The notes under the pieces were generated by a model that saw only the letters and a program-made list of their open reading frames with translations, was not told the origin of the DNA and searched no databases. DNA of 64,000 nt, taken from contig NW_004086916.1 of the NCBI RefSeq assembly GCF_000220395.1, positions 1-64,000 of the forward strand, given 5' to 3'. This DNA comes from Ichthyophthirius multifiliis. Its lineage: Eukaryota; Ciliophora; Oligohymenophorea; Hymenostomatida. The first letter of the stretch is position 1, and the number at the start of each line of letters is the position of its first letter. Made by a program: the position numbers and the translations under genes. This document shows, one piece after another, positions 13,257-25,799 of this stretch.

Positions 13257-13460
13257 TAGATTTATTAAGTTATTATTATATATAATTAATTTGATAATTA
13301 TTTATATTATTATTTTAAAAAAAAAAATTAAAATTTTTATAAATAAATGTTATATATATATATTATTTAAATAAATGTATATTAATAAAATTTTAATATT
13401 TTAATTTTTAAACAAATATTTAATATACATCAACGAAAAAATTTATATTTAAAAAGAAAA

Positions 13461-15758
13461 ATGTAAAACTTATAATTAAAAAAAGCAAAATAAACAAGAT
13501 TTTCAACTTAATTTGAAATAAAAGCAAAATATAAGGATATTTCTGGTTATTCTGATAAAAGTTAATCTAGTTCTTAATTTGAAAATGAATTTCCATAAAT
13601 TCGTTTAAAATAGAAGAGCAAGACGATTAATCTTACTGATTAAAAACAACAAATATTCAATTATTTTTAAGACTATTTAAAAAAGACACAAATAAAAAGA
13701 GATAAAGAAAAATCAATAGATTCTTAAGTAATTTCATTAAATAATATTATTGGAATTAAAAATGAGAGAAAATCTTAACAAATATACTAGAATAGAAATA
13801 AATCAAATATAAATATTACTTCAATCTAAACAATAATGAATAAATAAAATAATATTGAATAGACTTCTTATTTATTTAATTCTGATAATTTAAATAATTA
13901 AATAAGTAAAGCTAGAAGGAAGTATTTAGAAGAATAATTTAAAAAATTATAAGTTGATAATATTGTTAATAATAAATAGCTTAGTGATGAATAAAAAAAA
14001 ATAAAACTCTAAAATTTGAAACACTCATAATTAGTAGAAAGAGTAAAAGAAATAATTTTAAAAAACAAAAAATTATATAAAAGCTAATATCACACAGCTG
14101 ATAAAGAATAGAAGTTTTTATTTAATCTTTCCGTTTTTAAAGAATTGTAGACTTATTTGGAAGCTAAAGAACTTATGGAGTCAATATAAGATATTAAAAA
14201 TAAACCTAAAAATTAAAATAATTAGAATTAATTAAATAATTAAAATGATTAAAATTAATAACTTTAAAATAAAAGTTAAAGTAGATTAAGTTTGTTATAA
14301 AATTCAAAAAAAAAATATAAATTAATATAAGAGTCTAATGAATATATCTAAAATAGTATATTATAAAAGAAAAGAATATTATAATAATAATAAATACCTT
14401 ATCAAATACTTTAATGTATAGAAAATGAACTTTAAAATGATGATGAGAACGTTTTCGATGAAATATAAGATAATAAAGACTTTTATAAAGTTTTAAAAAA
14501 ATAATTATAGAATTGTAACAAAATAATTGTTTTTATATTAAAAAAAAATATAAAAAAATAAAGATAACGATTAATAATATACAATGTAAAATTAAAAAGA
14601 ATAAGATTAAGAAGAATAAGAAAAAGAGAAATAAATTTTTTATAAAAAAAAGGAAATTTAATAAGAAGAAACATAAAAAGAAAATTTTGTTTCTTTAAAA
14701 TAAAAAAGATAAGAAGAAATTAAAAATTTTCGAAAGTAAGCAAATCATTTTATTTAGCTTTTGAAATAAACGGGTTAAAGTATTCTAAAAAAAACATTAT
14801 AGAAAAGCAAAATATAATAAAAAAAATAAGATAAGAAAGGATTCGTAAATAATAAATGATATTACAAAATTAAAAAGATCAATAAGCAAAAATGTTTAAA
14901 AAAAGAATATCTAGGTCTTCTTATATTTCTATTGTTAGTATAGCTGCTTAAGATGAGTTAAAAAATGGATAGAATAGTACAGTTTAATAAAAAAAAAACA
15001 GTATGAATAATATTTTAACTGAAAATAAAAGTAATAATAAAAAAATTAATAGTTTTCCATTAAAATTCTCTATAAATTTAATTAAAAAATCTTAGTATTT
15101 TATTTTATTAAAATTTTTTTTAAAGTATATTTTTTTTTGTATATAAAAAAGACATTAAAGTAATTAGAATAATAGTAAATAAAGTTAAAAATATGATGAA
15201 ACAATAAATAATTAAAATAAAATATAGAATTCTGATTTATATTAAATAAAAAGTAAAAAAAAATAACATAATACAAAAGAATTAAAAAAGTTATTACAAG
15301 ATAATAATTAAAATTAAATAAAAAAAAGTTATTTTGATATAAAATAGATTAATTAAAAGAAATATAACTAAGAAGTATTACAAACAAGTTAATAAAATCA
15401 AAATATTTTTATAACTAATGTAGGAATAATTCGAAATGATTAAATTAATAATTAAATATAAACAACCAATTAAAGTGAATAATAAAAATAATATATTTAA
15501 AGTAAATAAATAGTAAAATAACAATATTAAAAACTTGATAAAATCATTCTTAAAATTAATGAATTAAAAGATAAAGAGATTTAAGATAAATAAAAAACAA
15601 TATAAGAAATAAATGAAATTGAAAATTAATATGAAAAAGAGTATTAAAATATATAGCCGGGAATTTTAGAATCATTAAGAAATGAATATAATTAAGGGAT
15701 TGATAATCCTGAAAATATGTAAATAAAAAAATATATACAAAAAAAATAATTGTTTTGA
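13461..15758 (+). CDS. Hypothetical large Gln/Asn/Lys-rich protein
   Basis: Read with TAA/TAG as Gln, one frame is open from the ATG at 13461 to the TGA at 15756-15758 (766 codons). A 57-bp GT..AG segment at 15095-15151 has intron-like composition and is a multiple of three, so the protein may be 765 aa or 746 aa. The sequence is low-complexity and rich in K, N, Q and S. It has Lys/Arg-rich stretches in the middle (from about 14540) and a C-terminal coiled-coil-like region with alternating LKDKEIQDK-type heptads. No domain is recognised. It follows the FAR fusion by about 200 bp on the same strand, but there is no reason to assume a shared function. Confidence 0.55.
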
Positions 15759-15773
15759 ATATTATATATTATG

Positions 15774-15882
15774 TATATATGTATATATGTATATATGTAT
15801 ATATGTATATATTTATATATGTATATATGTATATATGTAAATATGTATAAATGTATATATGTATATATGTATATATTTATAT
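15774..15882. repeat. 8-bp tandem repeat (TGTATATA)n
   Basis: About 13 imperfect copies of an 8-bp unit just downstream of the preceding stop. It is open in several frames, but the resulting Tyr/Ile/Met/Cys string has no coding character. Confidence 0.85.
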
Positions 15883-16066
15883 ATATTCAAATTTATATAT
15901 ATTTGTTTTATTTTTATATATTTTTTTTATTTTTAATTTTTCATCTATTTATTATTTTTAATATTTTTTTTTTTTTATTTATTTAAAATTTTATTTAATT
16001 TAAAGCTTAATTTTTTCTTTTATTTATATATAATTAATAATTTAACATATCTTATTTTTGTTTATT

Positions 16067-16757
16067 ATGAACTAAATATTACTTAAAATTTTAATATGCT
16101 TTTTATTTTTTCTTATTTATTCAACATAAGGTTTATATATTTTTTGAATTTGAATTTTATTTATATTTTTTTTAGGATTTTCATTTGGAATTATTAAATT
16201 TAATTCTATTTTGGATGGATATTATAATGTTTTTGTAGGTTCATTTTATATTTTTTAAGAAAAATTTATTGCAATATATAATTGTGTATTATATTATTAT
16301 TATATTGTATAAATATTTAATTTTTATACTACAGAATTAAGAAACTTAGGATAATGTATATAATTAATTTATTAATAGAGTTTTATTTAAACTAAATAAA
16401 AATATATATGTTATTCCAATTTCTACATTAGACGAATAAGTAAATCTTGATTAATAATAAGAAAATTATAAAATGATTGTAACTATAAAAAGTAAGAAAT
16501 TTATTTTTTTATATATATTTAATTTCATATAATAAAAAGATTCTGTTTAAAATGGATTAGCTATTTCATTTTAAGCATAATAAGGCGATAAAAGTTAAGA
16601 AGAAATCGAAAATAATTTCGAAAAAATAATTTAAAGTATTGAATAATAAAGTAACGATCAAGAATATATTTTAAATAAAAATGAAATTAAATCAATTGAA
16701 TAATATTTTGAGAATTAAATGGCAAAAAAAATTTGTTAATAAAAATAAGATTTATGA
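16067..16757 (+). CDS. Small secreted or membrane protein, unknown
   Basis: Four exons (16067..16130, 16176..16285, 16335..16491, 16540..16757) total 549 nt and 182 aa with consistent phases. The N-terminus is a clear signal sequence: MNQ, then a run of I, L, F and C residues to about residue 20. The mature part starts GFSFGIIKFNSILDG and ends in an acidic, Gln-rich helical region. I do not recognise a family. The secretory assignment is inferred from the signal peptide only. It lies 133 bp upstream of the lipin gene on the same strand. Confidence 0.6.
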
Positions 16758-16890
16758 AAAAAATAAAAATAAAAATATTTAATTTAATGGGAAATATATA
16801 ATATTTTATTTATAATTAACTTTTTTTAAAATAATTTTAATTTATTTTAACAATTAATTATTTATTTAAAAATAAATAAAAAATAAGAAA

Positions 16891-17874
16891 ATGATTAAAA
16901 CAATCAAAAATCTATTTAATTTCTTCTTAGAAGATTAAGAGTTTTCTTTATTAAGTGGTGTTATTGATATAATAGTAGTAAAATGGCCCGATGATTCTTT
17001 AAGATCATCTGCTTTTCATGTTAGATTTGGCACTTTAAAAGTATTAGATACTGAGAACGTAATAATAAACATAAATGTAAATGATGTCCGTATTTCACAG
17101 GCTTAAATGTACCTATTGCCTGAAGGAGCTGGTTATTTTTTAGAAAAAAATGAAGACACAAATACCTTAGTTAAAAAATTAAGACCCTCTAATTCCCTTT
17201 TAAATTTATTTAATTTAAGAAAAGGATACAATAAAATAGAATTTATTATAAACACTGAACTTTAAGGAGAGCATGTAATTGAAGGGAAAATCTATTTATT
17301 TAACTATGAAGCAAAATTGGTTATTTCTGATGTAGATGGTACTATTACTAAATCAGACATAAAAGGTCATATAAATTATATGTTGGGAAAATAATGGACT
17401 CATGATGATATTGCATAATTATATACTTAAATTTAAAAAAATGGATATAAAATAGTATATTTATCATCAAGACCGATAACTTTGTATAATTATACATAAA
17501 AATATTTAAAAAATATTCAATAAAATGGATATAAAATGCCAGATGGACCTACTCTTTTGTCTCCTGATTTACTTTTAAATTCAGTTAATAGGGAAGTTAT
17601 ATTAAAAAAAGCGGATGAGTTTAAAGGGGCTTTATTGAAGGACATCTAAGGACTTTTTCCTATTGGAACTAATCCAATTTTTGCTGGATTTGGGAATAGG
17701 GATACAGATGCCATTGCATGCTTATATGCAGGAATTTAAGTGGAGAATATTTATATTATTAATGAAAAAGGAGAAATTGAGAATATTGGAAAAAGATAGA
17801 TATTTAGTTATAAAAAAATTTATTTAAATTAATAAGAACTATTTCCAGTAATAAGAAAAGTAAAAATTCATTGA
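16891..17874 (+). CDS. Lipin-type phosphatidate phosphatase (compact)
   Basis: A single exon of 984 nt encodes 327 aa. The N-terminal N-lip segment (about residues 17-52) contains [13 protein letters not shown] and [14 protein letters not shown], matching the lipin hallmark. The HAD-type catalytic motif is D147-V-D149-G-T, followed by [16 protein letters not shown], then YLSSRPIT and [14 protein letters not shown]. Lipin/Pah1 enzymes dephosphorylate phosphatidate to diacylglycerol (Mg-dependent). This protein is far shorter than yeast or animal lipins (about 860-900 aa). It joins the two conserved modules with a linker of only about 70 residues and has no long regulatory insert. Both ends look intact, so this is a compact version, not a fragment. 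Confidence 0.95.
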
Positions 17875-18923
17875 AATTAATATATTTGAATATAATTATA
17901 TAAATTATACTATTATATATAAATTATTATATAAATTCAATTATAAAATTTATAATAAATAAAAAAATAAATTAATAAAAAAAATATTTTAAAATAATAT
18001 GTAATTATATATATATATATATATCATTTATAATATATATAAAAAATTATTTTTATAATTAATAATTAAAATTCTAAATTTTATTTAAACTTTATATATA
18101 GTTTATAAAAAGATTATTCATAATTAATTTATAAAATTATTTTTTAATAATTTTTTTATTAAAATGAATATTTATTTATTTTTATCTATTTTTATTAACC
18201 ATTAATCTTCTTTAAATACTTTACTAAACTTTTTGTTCAGTTTAAAGATAGTTTTTAATTATTACAATAAATTTTCCAAATTTAAATTAGATTTTATTTT
18301 ATTTTTTAAAAATTATAAATTCACTTTTAATTCTTTTAATATTTATTTTTTATTTTAAGGACTATTATTCTATATTAATATACAAATTTACAACTCTATT
18401 AATAAATTTATAATTATAGAATTTTAATTTTTAAAATGAATTAATTATTTATTTTTTAAAATGTTTTATCTGCTTTCAAGAAGCCTAATTTAGAAGTTCT
18501 TCTCCAAATAAAAAAAATATAGGAATATATATATTTAAATCATTTTGAAGTTTTTGTTTTGTTATTAATTAATTTTTAAATATTATCTATATATATAAAT
18601 TATTAAAAATAATGATATTCATCTCTTATTTTTTAAAAAAAATAAATAAAAAAGGATATTAATATAATCTAAATACTATTTTTTTATTTTATCTATTAAT
18701 CAAAATAATCTTAATTTTCTGAATACTATTCATTACTTTATATAAAAAATATTTTTTTAATAAAGATACTCATAAATTAAAATCTTGATTATAATAATAT
18801 TTTAAATATTAAACTTATAGTTAAAATAATAAATAATTTTTAATTAAAATATATGTTATTTTTTTTTAATTTAAAAAATAATATTTTTTTTAATATCAGA
18901 AAATAAATATAAGTATAATTAAA
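17875..18923. other. Convergent intergenic region with no supported gene
   Basis: 1.05 kb between the lipin and S28 stops. Its right end (about 18725-18923) is the 3' flank of the inverted duplication. A minus-strand stretch near 18470-18500 could code for a short basic segment, but no intact exon chain can be built. Confidence 0.5.
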
Positions 18924-19109
18924 TCATATTTAAATATTCTTCTTCACTAACTCTTTAACTACTGAATAAATATCATTGTTTCTAGAATAATATTTCATAT
19001 AATGTTCTTTTCTCCATTAATCAAAGCTTTAAACTACTTATTTTCTAACATTTTTAAGACTATCACTATCACTTTCTTTTTAAGCTCCCAAATCTACACA
19101 ATGTGCACA
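18874..19109. repeat. Inverted duplication, copy B
   Basis: The exact reverse complement of 1-236. Similarity continues patchily outward to about 18725. Confidence 0.85.
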
Positions 19110-19996
19110 TTAATCACAATCTGCGATATAACTTTGCATTCCTTAAGAAGAATTTCTTTTAGAAGCCCATTACCATGGATCTTCTCCTCCATTAGTAAAA
19201 ATTAAATTAGTAGCCTATATATCTAATCCTCCGAAATAATTATTAGTAGCATCTACATCAGGGAATGCCCCTTCATAAGCCTAATTGCACCATTCTTTCC
19301 AATAACCAAGGTCTAATATAGAACTTCTAGCCGAATATTCCTTACTTGGAGTAAAGAACCATCCAAATTCGCTACAAACCTGATAAATGATAAAAGTTAT
19401 TAAAATTATTATTTTATAAAAATAAATTACCTAATAATACCACTAACGTGCNNNNNNNNNNNNNNNNNNNNNAACCAAGCTGAAAGTGCACAGGATATGA
19501 ACTCCTACCGTACCCAAGGCATATGTTATTCTACTCCATGTTAATTACTTGATTTAATCCATTAAATGAATTAAGCAAGATCACTTAAGGCCTATTAAGC
19601 AGATAAATACTTAAGATTTTATAAAGAATATGATTAACTATTTTTACCAAATGGTTAGGATTCTCCGTAGAATCTGTGTTCCAAAGAAAATACAATTCCA
19701 TTAAATTATTTTGCTAAATCAGCTGTAAAAGATCTGTCTTCTGAAACCCCTTTACATTCACCTTCTCCACAAATATATAGTATTATCAAAGGACTTTTTG
19801 TTTTATCAAAATAATGATCCATCACGAAATATCTTTATTACCAATCTCTACTATCAGTAGGTTGATAATGGTCTAATTTTTAGGTAAACCAGTTTATTTA
19901 TTAACTTATAGTTACATTATTGTGTAAGAAATAACTAAATGTATAAATTTATTAAAATAAAACAAATAATAATATAATTAATGTATGATTTTTCAT
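18924..19996 (-). CDS. Peptidase S28 (serine carboxypeptidase), interrupted by assembly gap
   Basis: The start is ATG at 19994-19996 and the stop TGA at 18924-18926, with an intron at 19380-19430. A hydrophobic signal peptide (about 1-22) leads into WFTQKLDHYQPTDSRDW, the S28 N-terminal signature, then RFYGESQPF and LSAQQALSDLAQFI. After the gap come TRQWYYQVCSEFGWF, the NGGEDPW motif with the charge-relay Asp, and CDQCAHCVDL with the His. The nucleophile block (expected GGSYPGALSAW) is recognisable only if two single missing G bases next to the Ns are allowed for, at about 19490-19512. Compared with PRCP-like enzymes, roughly 140 residues are absent, so the 21 Ns stand for a much larger gap. 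The function is lysosomal or secreted prolyl-type peptidase by family. Confidence 0.85.
19452..19472. other. Assembly gap (21 N)
   Basis: A run of N inside the S28 gene. The flanking coding sequence lacks the middle of the family domain, so its true size is probably about 400 bp or more. Confidence 0.95.
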
Positions 19997-20351
19997 TTCT
20001 TTTAATTTAATTTTTATATATATTATATAAAATTTTAATTTAATAAAAATTAATATTTATTAACAAATATCTAAATATAAATTCTTTTATAAATACCGTT
20101 TGAATTTATTTTTTAATTAAAAATAAAAATAACATTTTTAATATAAATTACAGCAGGTATAAATAAATTTAATAATAAAACAAAAAATTAACAAAACAAT
20201 TAGGATATTTAAATTTTAGTCCAAATTATTATTATTAATTTTTCGGTTTAAAAAATTTATACAAATATATAAAAATATATATATTTTTTTTTTTTTTCAG
20301 TAAAATTAATATTTAGAATTAAATTTTTGATAAAAAAAAATAAACTTTAAT
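19997..20351. other. Intergenic spacer
   Basis: 355 bp of A/T-rich sequence upstream of the S28 start and downstream of the phosphatase stop. No gene is seen. Confidence 0.55.
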
Positions 20352-22037
20352 TCATTTTAATACTTCTTTTCTTTTTACAATCTCATCACTTTCAAGCTAA
20401 TATTTATGAGATGCCAAAACATAATTTAAATCCGATTTTTTCTTCTATTTAACATCATATTCAAAATAAGTTTTTCTTTAAATATCAACACTTCCTTTCT
20501 TTTTTCTATTTAGCATAACACCTTTTATAGATATAGGTGAATTAAAGTTAACTTTAGTATGCTAGAATCTTACATTATCGAACATTTTTAGTATATCTTC
20601 ATCATCACTATCACTATTACTATTGGAATCATCATTACTATCTGGATTTAAAGGAATTTCAGCACCAGAAAGATTATAGTTTGATATTCTAAACCTACTC
20701 GAAAGACTAGAAGTTGAACTATAGCTAGAGTTATATAGACTTTATATTTTTTTTTTTAATAATTTGTAATGTATATTATTTATGAATTATTATTCAAAAT
20801 TTTTTTATAGATCATTATGAAATTTTTATTTATTTAAAATTTCTATATTGTTTTCAGTATTTATAAATTAAATCTATTCATTATTTTCAAATTCTGAAAG
20901 TTAGTTTCCTACATGCCTGACATCGAAATTCCTTGAAAGCATAATCAAAAAAGGAATTAAAAGTAATAACTCTTAATCATTTGAATCATCGAAAAAAGAT
21001 TCAATTAAAAGTGCGTTTGAAGGTTAAAATAAAAAAGACTATTCTGAATTCTAATAATTAATAATATAAAATATTCAAATAAAAGTATATATATATAGTT
21101 ACTTACATCAATAATTATTACATCTTTTAGATCACGCTTTAATATAGTTAAATCCTTAACAAAATAATTATTATACAAAGTACAATTTTCTCTAAAAAGT
21201 CTCATAGAAGATCTCTTATTTTAATCTATATAATCTATAACTGGATTTGCGTACTTTTTATATATAATAAATCATAATTTAAAAGCAACAAAAATTAAAT
21301 ATTATTACTTCTTAAAGACTAGCTGTAAAAATTATTATTTCATAATATTAACTTAAAACTTCAATAAAAAAATCACATCCAGGTCTTTTTTTAACATATA
21401 CTTAAGATTATTACTATTAGACTTCGATCTTATTAGAATTTTTTTTTTTTTTTTAAAAAAAAATATTAATATAAAAAAATTATTTATTTTATATACTGTT
21501 ATTATTAAATCATAATCTGCATTTTTTTGAAATGAACTATGAACTAAAGTTTCATCTAAATCTAAAACTATAGTTTTTTTAGCCTTTTTATTTATTAATA
21601 AAAATTGGTATATTATATTATTTATAATTTATTTAATATTTAAATCAACTTATTTGAATTATTTTTATTCAATTATTTAATCATTTTCTTTTTAATCGAT
21701 TTTTTAATTATTAAATGATTTTTTTAAATTAAGCAAAGTATTTTTTAGATTATAAAAGATCTTAAGAATATATTAGTAAATAAAATTAATCCAATTAATT
21801 CTAATTAATTAACTATTTGTTTTATTTTACTGTTTTTAATCGTTCGTATTATTTTTACTTTTTTATTATTATTTATTTAAATATTATTAAAATATTAATA
21901 CTTTCGACTTGCCTATGTTACAAAACTAATTTATTTTTAATTTGAATTCTATTGATCCTGCTCAGTTTTATTATGAAATCTTAAAAAATATTAATTTAAA
22001 AAAATTAATACATCAATATTTACTAATTATTATTCAT
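20352..22037 (-). CDS. NIF/SCP-type (CTD small phosphatase-like) protein phosphatase
   Basis: Supported exons are complement(20352..21050, 21107..21253, 21309..21428, 21497..about 21960). The catalytic DLDETLVHSS (DxDxT) is followed by IEV..YVKKRPGCDFF, EIIIFTASLQ, YANPVIDYID and SMRLFRENC. Then come LTILKRDLKDVIIID and a short divergent form of the usual NSP..FQPSNALLIESFFDD block, with HVGNQLSEFENN further on. The C-terminal 130 residues are Ser-rich, then acidic, then basic, ending at TGA 20352-20354. These enzymes dephosphorylate Ser/Thr, for example on the RNA polymerase II CTD. The N-terminal extension of about 130 residues is open to about 21960. The first exon is unresolved: an ATG at 22035-22037 is the best candidate, but its splice phase does not fit, so the 5' end is tentative. 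Confidence 0.85.
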
Positions 22038-23539
22038 TTTTGAAAAATTAAAGTAATTAAGAAAAATAAAGCAAAATTTAAAAATAAATATGATTTTAAT
22101 ATTTTATATTTAGGAGAAGAATAAATTATTTTTATTTTATTTTTAATTAATTAAAAAAATAGAAATGTGTTTATATTTAATAAAGTACATTTTGTAATTT
22201 TATTTTTTTATTCGCATAGTGTATATTTTTATTAAAGTAAATTTAAAATAGAATGGGTTCATTAATAATTAAATTTTATATGATTAAATATATATTTAAT
22301 AGATTCTAAAATAAAAATTTAATATATTTTATCTACTTATTTTAGAAAGTTTATATCAATATAATTTAAATTAATAGAATATTAATTTAAAATAATATAT
22401 ATTTGTAATTTAAAGATTTATAAGATAATTTTTATATTCAAATAAAATATATATAAACATTTATTTTATTTTAAAATTTTTTTAAAAAATAAAGTAATTG
22501 ACTTTTTATAATATATGTGATTATAATAAATAAAATCAAAAGTCAAAAATAATATTATTTATTATGAATTTGATTAAAATAAAAGAAATAGTTTTTTATA
22601 CATATATAAGTTTAATTTCAAAAAAAATTAAAAACTAAATTTACATTATAAATACATGAAATTCGCAAAACACTTTATATCTAATATTATAAAACAAAAA
22701 ATGTGCTAATAATATATTATAATATAATAAATAAATTTGTAATTTATATTTCTTTTAATTAACTTTTTTATTTTATATAATTTTTTTTTAAAATAGTATA
22801 TATATAATTTATTTTATTATCAATTTTAATAAATCTAATATATTTTATAACTTACTTTTTAATTATTTAAAGTAATATATTTAAACGAAATTATTTTAAA
22901 AATATATTTAATTAATTATTTGATAAATAAATATGATTATTTAAAATATGTTATAATAAAATAAATTGATATTAAAAATAATTCGTCATAATTTAGAAAA
23001 GATTAAAATTATATATTATTAAAGATTAAAAAAAAATATATTTAAATAAATAATATATTAAAAAATATTTTTTATATAAATATAATATTTTCTTTTAATA
23101 ATAATTATAAACTCTAATTATATATATATATATTAGTAAAATATTTGAATTTAAAAATCTATAAAAGTTTACTTATTAAATGACATAAATAATTATATTA
23201 GAATTTAAATGATATTTATTTCTAATTCCCTTATATAATAATTATAATATTACAAGTTTTCATTAATTTATAATAGTTTATATTTACAATAATAATTTAA
23301 TCTTTTAATATATAAAACTTCTTTTATAATGATATTATTATAATGAAATTCATTTAATAAGTATTTTTAATTATAAAAGACAAGATTTTAAGGTAATTTT
23401 AATCGACAAAAACACTAATTTTTATTTTGTACTAGAATAATGTACAGATTAACAAATTTATTTTGATAAATATCATATAGAAAAAAGTAAATACAATATT
23501 AATTTATTTCCCTCAATCAAGAAAGTCAAAATAGATATA

Positions 23540-23589
<50 letters not shown>

Positions 23590-24575
23590 TACTTTATTCT
23601 TCTTTAACATCTTGAAAATAAATGTATATTTTCTAAAAATTAATAATTTTTTTTAGAATGCTTTTAAAATTAATTTTAAAAAGTAATAAATAAAATACTT
23701 TTCTGATATTCCATTTATATATAAGGATCTTATCTAAATTAAAATTAATGTTTTTAGATAAACAAATAATGTCCTAAATTTGTTAAATATTAATAAATAT
23801 ATGTTAATTAATGTTATTAAAAAATAAAATATAAAAAATTATATATATTAAAATACTATTATAAATATAAAATCATGATTTCAACATTAATTAACTTCAC
23901 GAAAAACTATTATTATTCATAATAAGTTAATCTATGAAAACTGATTATAGAGTCAAAATAATTTACGAAAGATCAATTTATTATTGAGAAAAAGGATATT
24001 TTCTACTTTTTATTTTAAAAACATGGAATGAATTATTAGGGCTATATATATAATTTAAATGAATATATTTTTCTTATATTTTATTATAAATGGTGAATAA
24101 TGTTAATATGGTGATTTTAATAAATTTAAACAATTTTCATTTAAAATATAAACAAAATTAGATATAATAAAGATAAGATATAAAACTAATTATATATGTA
24201 TTATTATGAAATTAATAGATATAATTGATTTTAATTAAATTTGATTATGGATATATAATCAGAGTTAATTAATATAAACTAAAAAGATTTTTAATCCGTA
24301 AAAATATTTTCAAAAATATATAGTAATAGTAATTTATGTAATATAATCTCTTTATTTTAAAACTAAAAAATTAAGTCTTAAAAAACAAAAACTATATTTT
24401 TTTTTTTTATTAAAAAAAATATATTTATTATTTTTATTTATTTATTATAATTTAACATATAAACCTTTAGTGAAAGGGAAATAATAATAAATTACTCTAA
24501 ATTTAAAAATTCAAGTATTCCAATTTAATGAAATAAAGGAAAGTCAAAAAATCATAATCATAGACAATAACTTCA

Positions 24576-24614
<39 letters not shown>

Positions 24615-25799
24615 ATATATATATATATATATATATGGAGAAAGTCGTAATGATTGTTTATTTCGAAATGATTTGTTACACACTTTTATAATTAAAATTC
24701 AACTATGGTTTTTTATTCAAATATTATATCATTTTACAAAGAGATGCTTCTTTTTAATTTAAAAAATTGATTATAAATATGGAAAATAAGATAATATTTA
24801 TAAGTGTTATATGTGGAATCAAAATTAATAATTAATTCTTTTATTTAGAACGGGATTTCTAATAAAATAGTATAATATGAAAATTGCTTAGTTATATTAT
24901 AATTTTTTTTGTTTTTTTCCAATAAAAAACTTTTAATATACTAAATTAAAGTTATTAAATTTGCTAGAGAAATACGGAATAAAAAGAAAAAAAAATGAAG
25001 TTATAAAAAGATTGTAAATAAAAATACTAAAGAATACCAACCAAATATAACACAATTCTAAAAAAATGCTAACTTAGATTAGGTTCTCTTATATTTTCGA
25101 AGAGATTTCAATTATAATGAGAATATCTAATATTTTATATGCATTAATCTCTGTTTTTTTTTTAATAATGATAAAATTTGGAATAATCTTTTTACAATTA
25201 GTTCTCTATATTCGGATCTAAATTTTTATATTAATTCTGTTCTAAATGTTTTTTTTTTTGATAATAAATTGAAAGTTGAAAAAAAAAAAATTTCTTTATT
25301 TGTTATTTTTTGTTAAGTATAATTATTTATTATGATTTTTTTTTAAAAAAAGAAACTTATTTATCCATTTTTTTTGTTAATTGAATTTTTTGTTTTTTTT
25401 TAAAAAATAAAAAAATATTAAAAAATAAATAAAAATTAAAATATCTTTTCAAAAGGCATATGAAAAATTCTAAGATGACAATAATACTAATATTGGCTCT
25501 ATTATAGTCGTTATTTTAGGGTTAAATTTTGAAATTTTTTACTATTTATTTAAAAATTAAGTTAAAATGTCTTATATATTATATAAAATATAAAAAGATT
25601 GACTTATGAGTTTGCAAAGTGTATAAACCTAAAAAATAAAAGATTTGTAATGTATATAATTTTTTATAAACTAATTTATTTGAATAAAATTAATAAAAAA
25701 TGAATATTTTATATGATTTATATAAAAATAAATATAATTTATACTATTTAATTTTTTTTTAAAAAAATAAATAAATAAAATAAAATAAAATATATCTTT
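22038..25799. other. Long gene-poor block
   Basis: 3.8 kb of very A/T-rich DNA with (TA)n tracts near 23540-23590 and 24577-24640. Short open stretches exist (about 23380-23520, 24970-25160, 25455-25610), but TGA is rare at this composition and none forms a chain with credible splice sites or a recognisable domain. Confidence 0.5.

Noticed and set aside
14483-14674. Minus-strand hydrophobic ORF
   Set aside because: It is antisense of the Lys/Arg-rich segment of the 13461-15758 gene. A/T-rich antisense reads as Leu/Phe/Ile.
15771-15986. Tyr/Ile-rich ORF in the TATATG-type repeat
   Set aside because: It is a translation of an 8-bp tandem repeat, open by composition, with no start context or homology.
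24960-25610. Possible decayed transposase or gene remnant in the 22-25.8 kb block
   Set aside because: Short plausible peptides occur, but there is no catalytic motif, no terminal repeats and no splice chain. Open frames are expected when only TGA stops.
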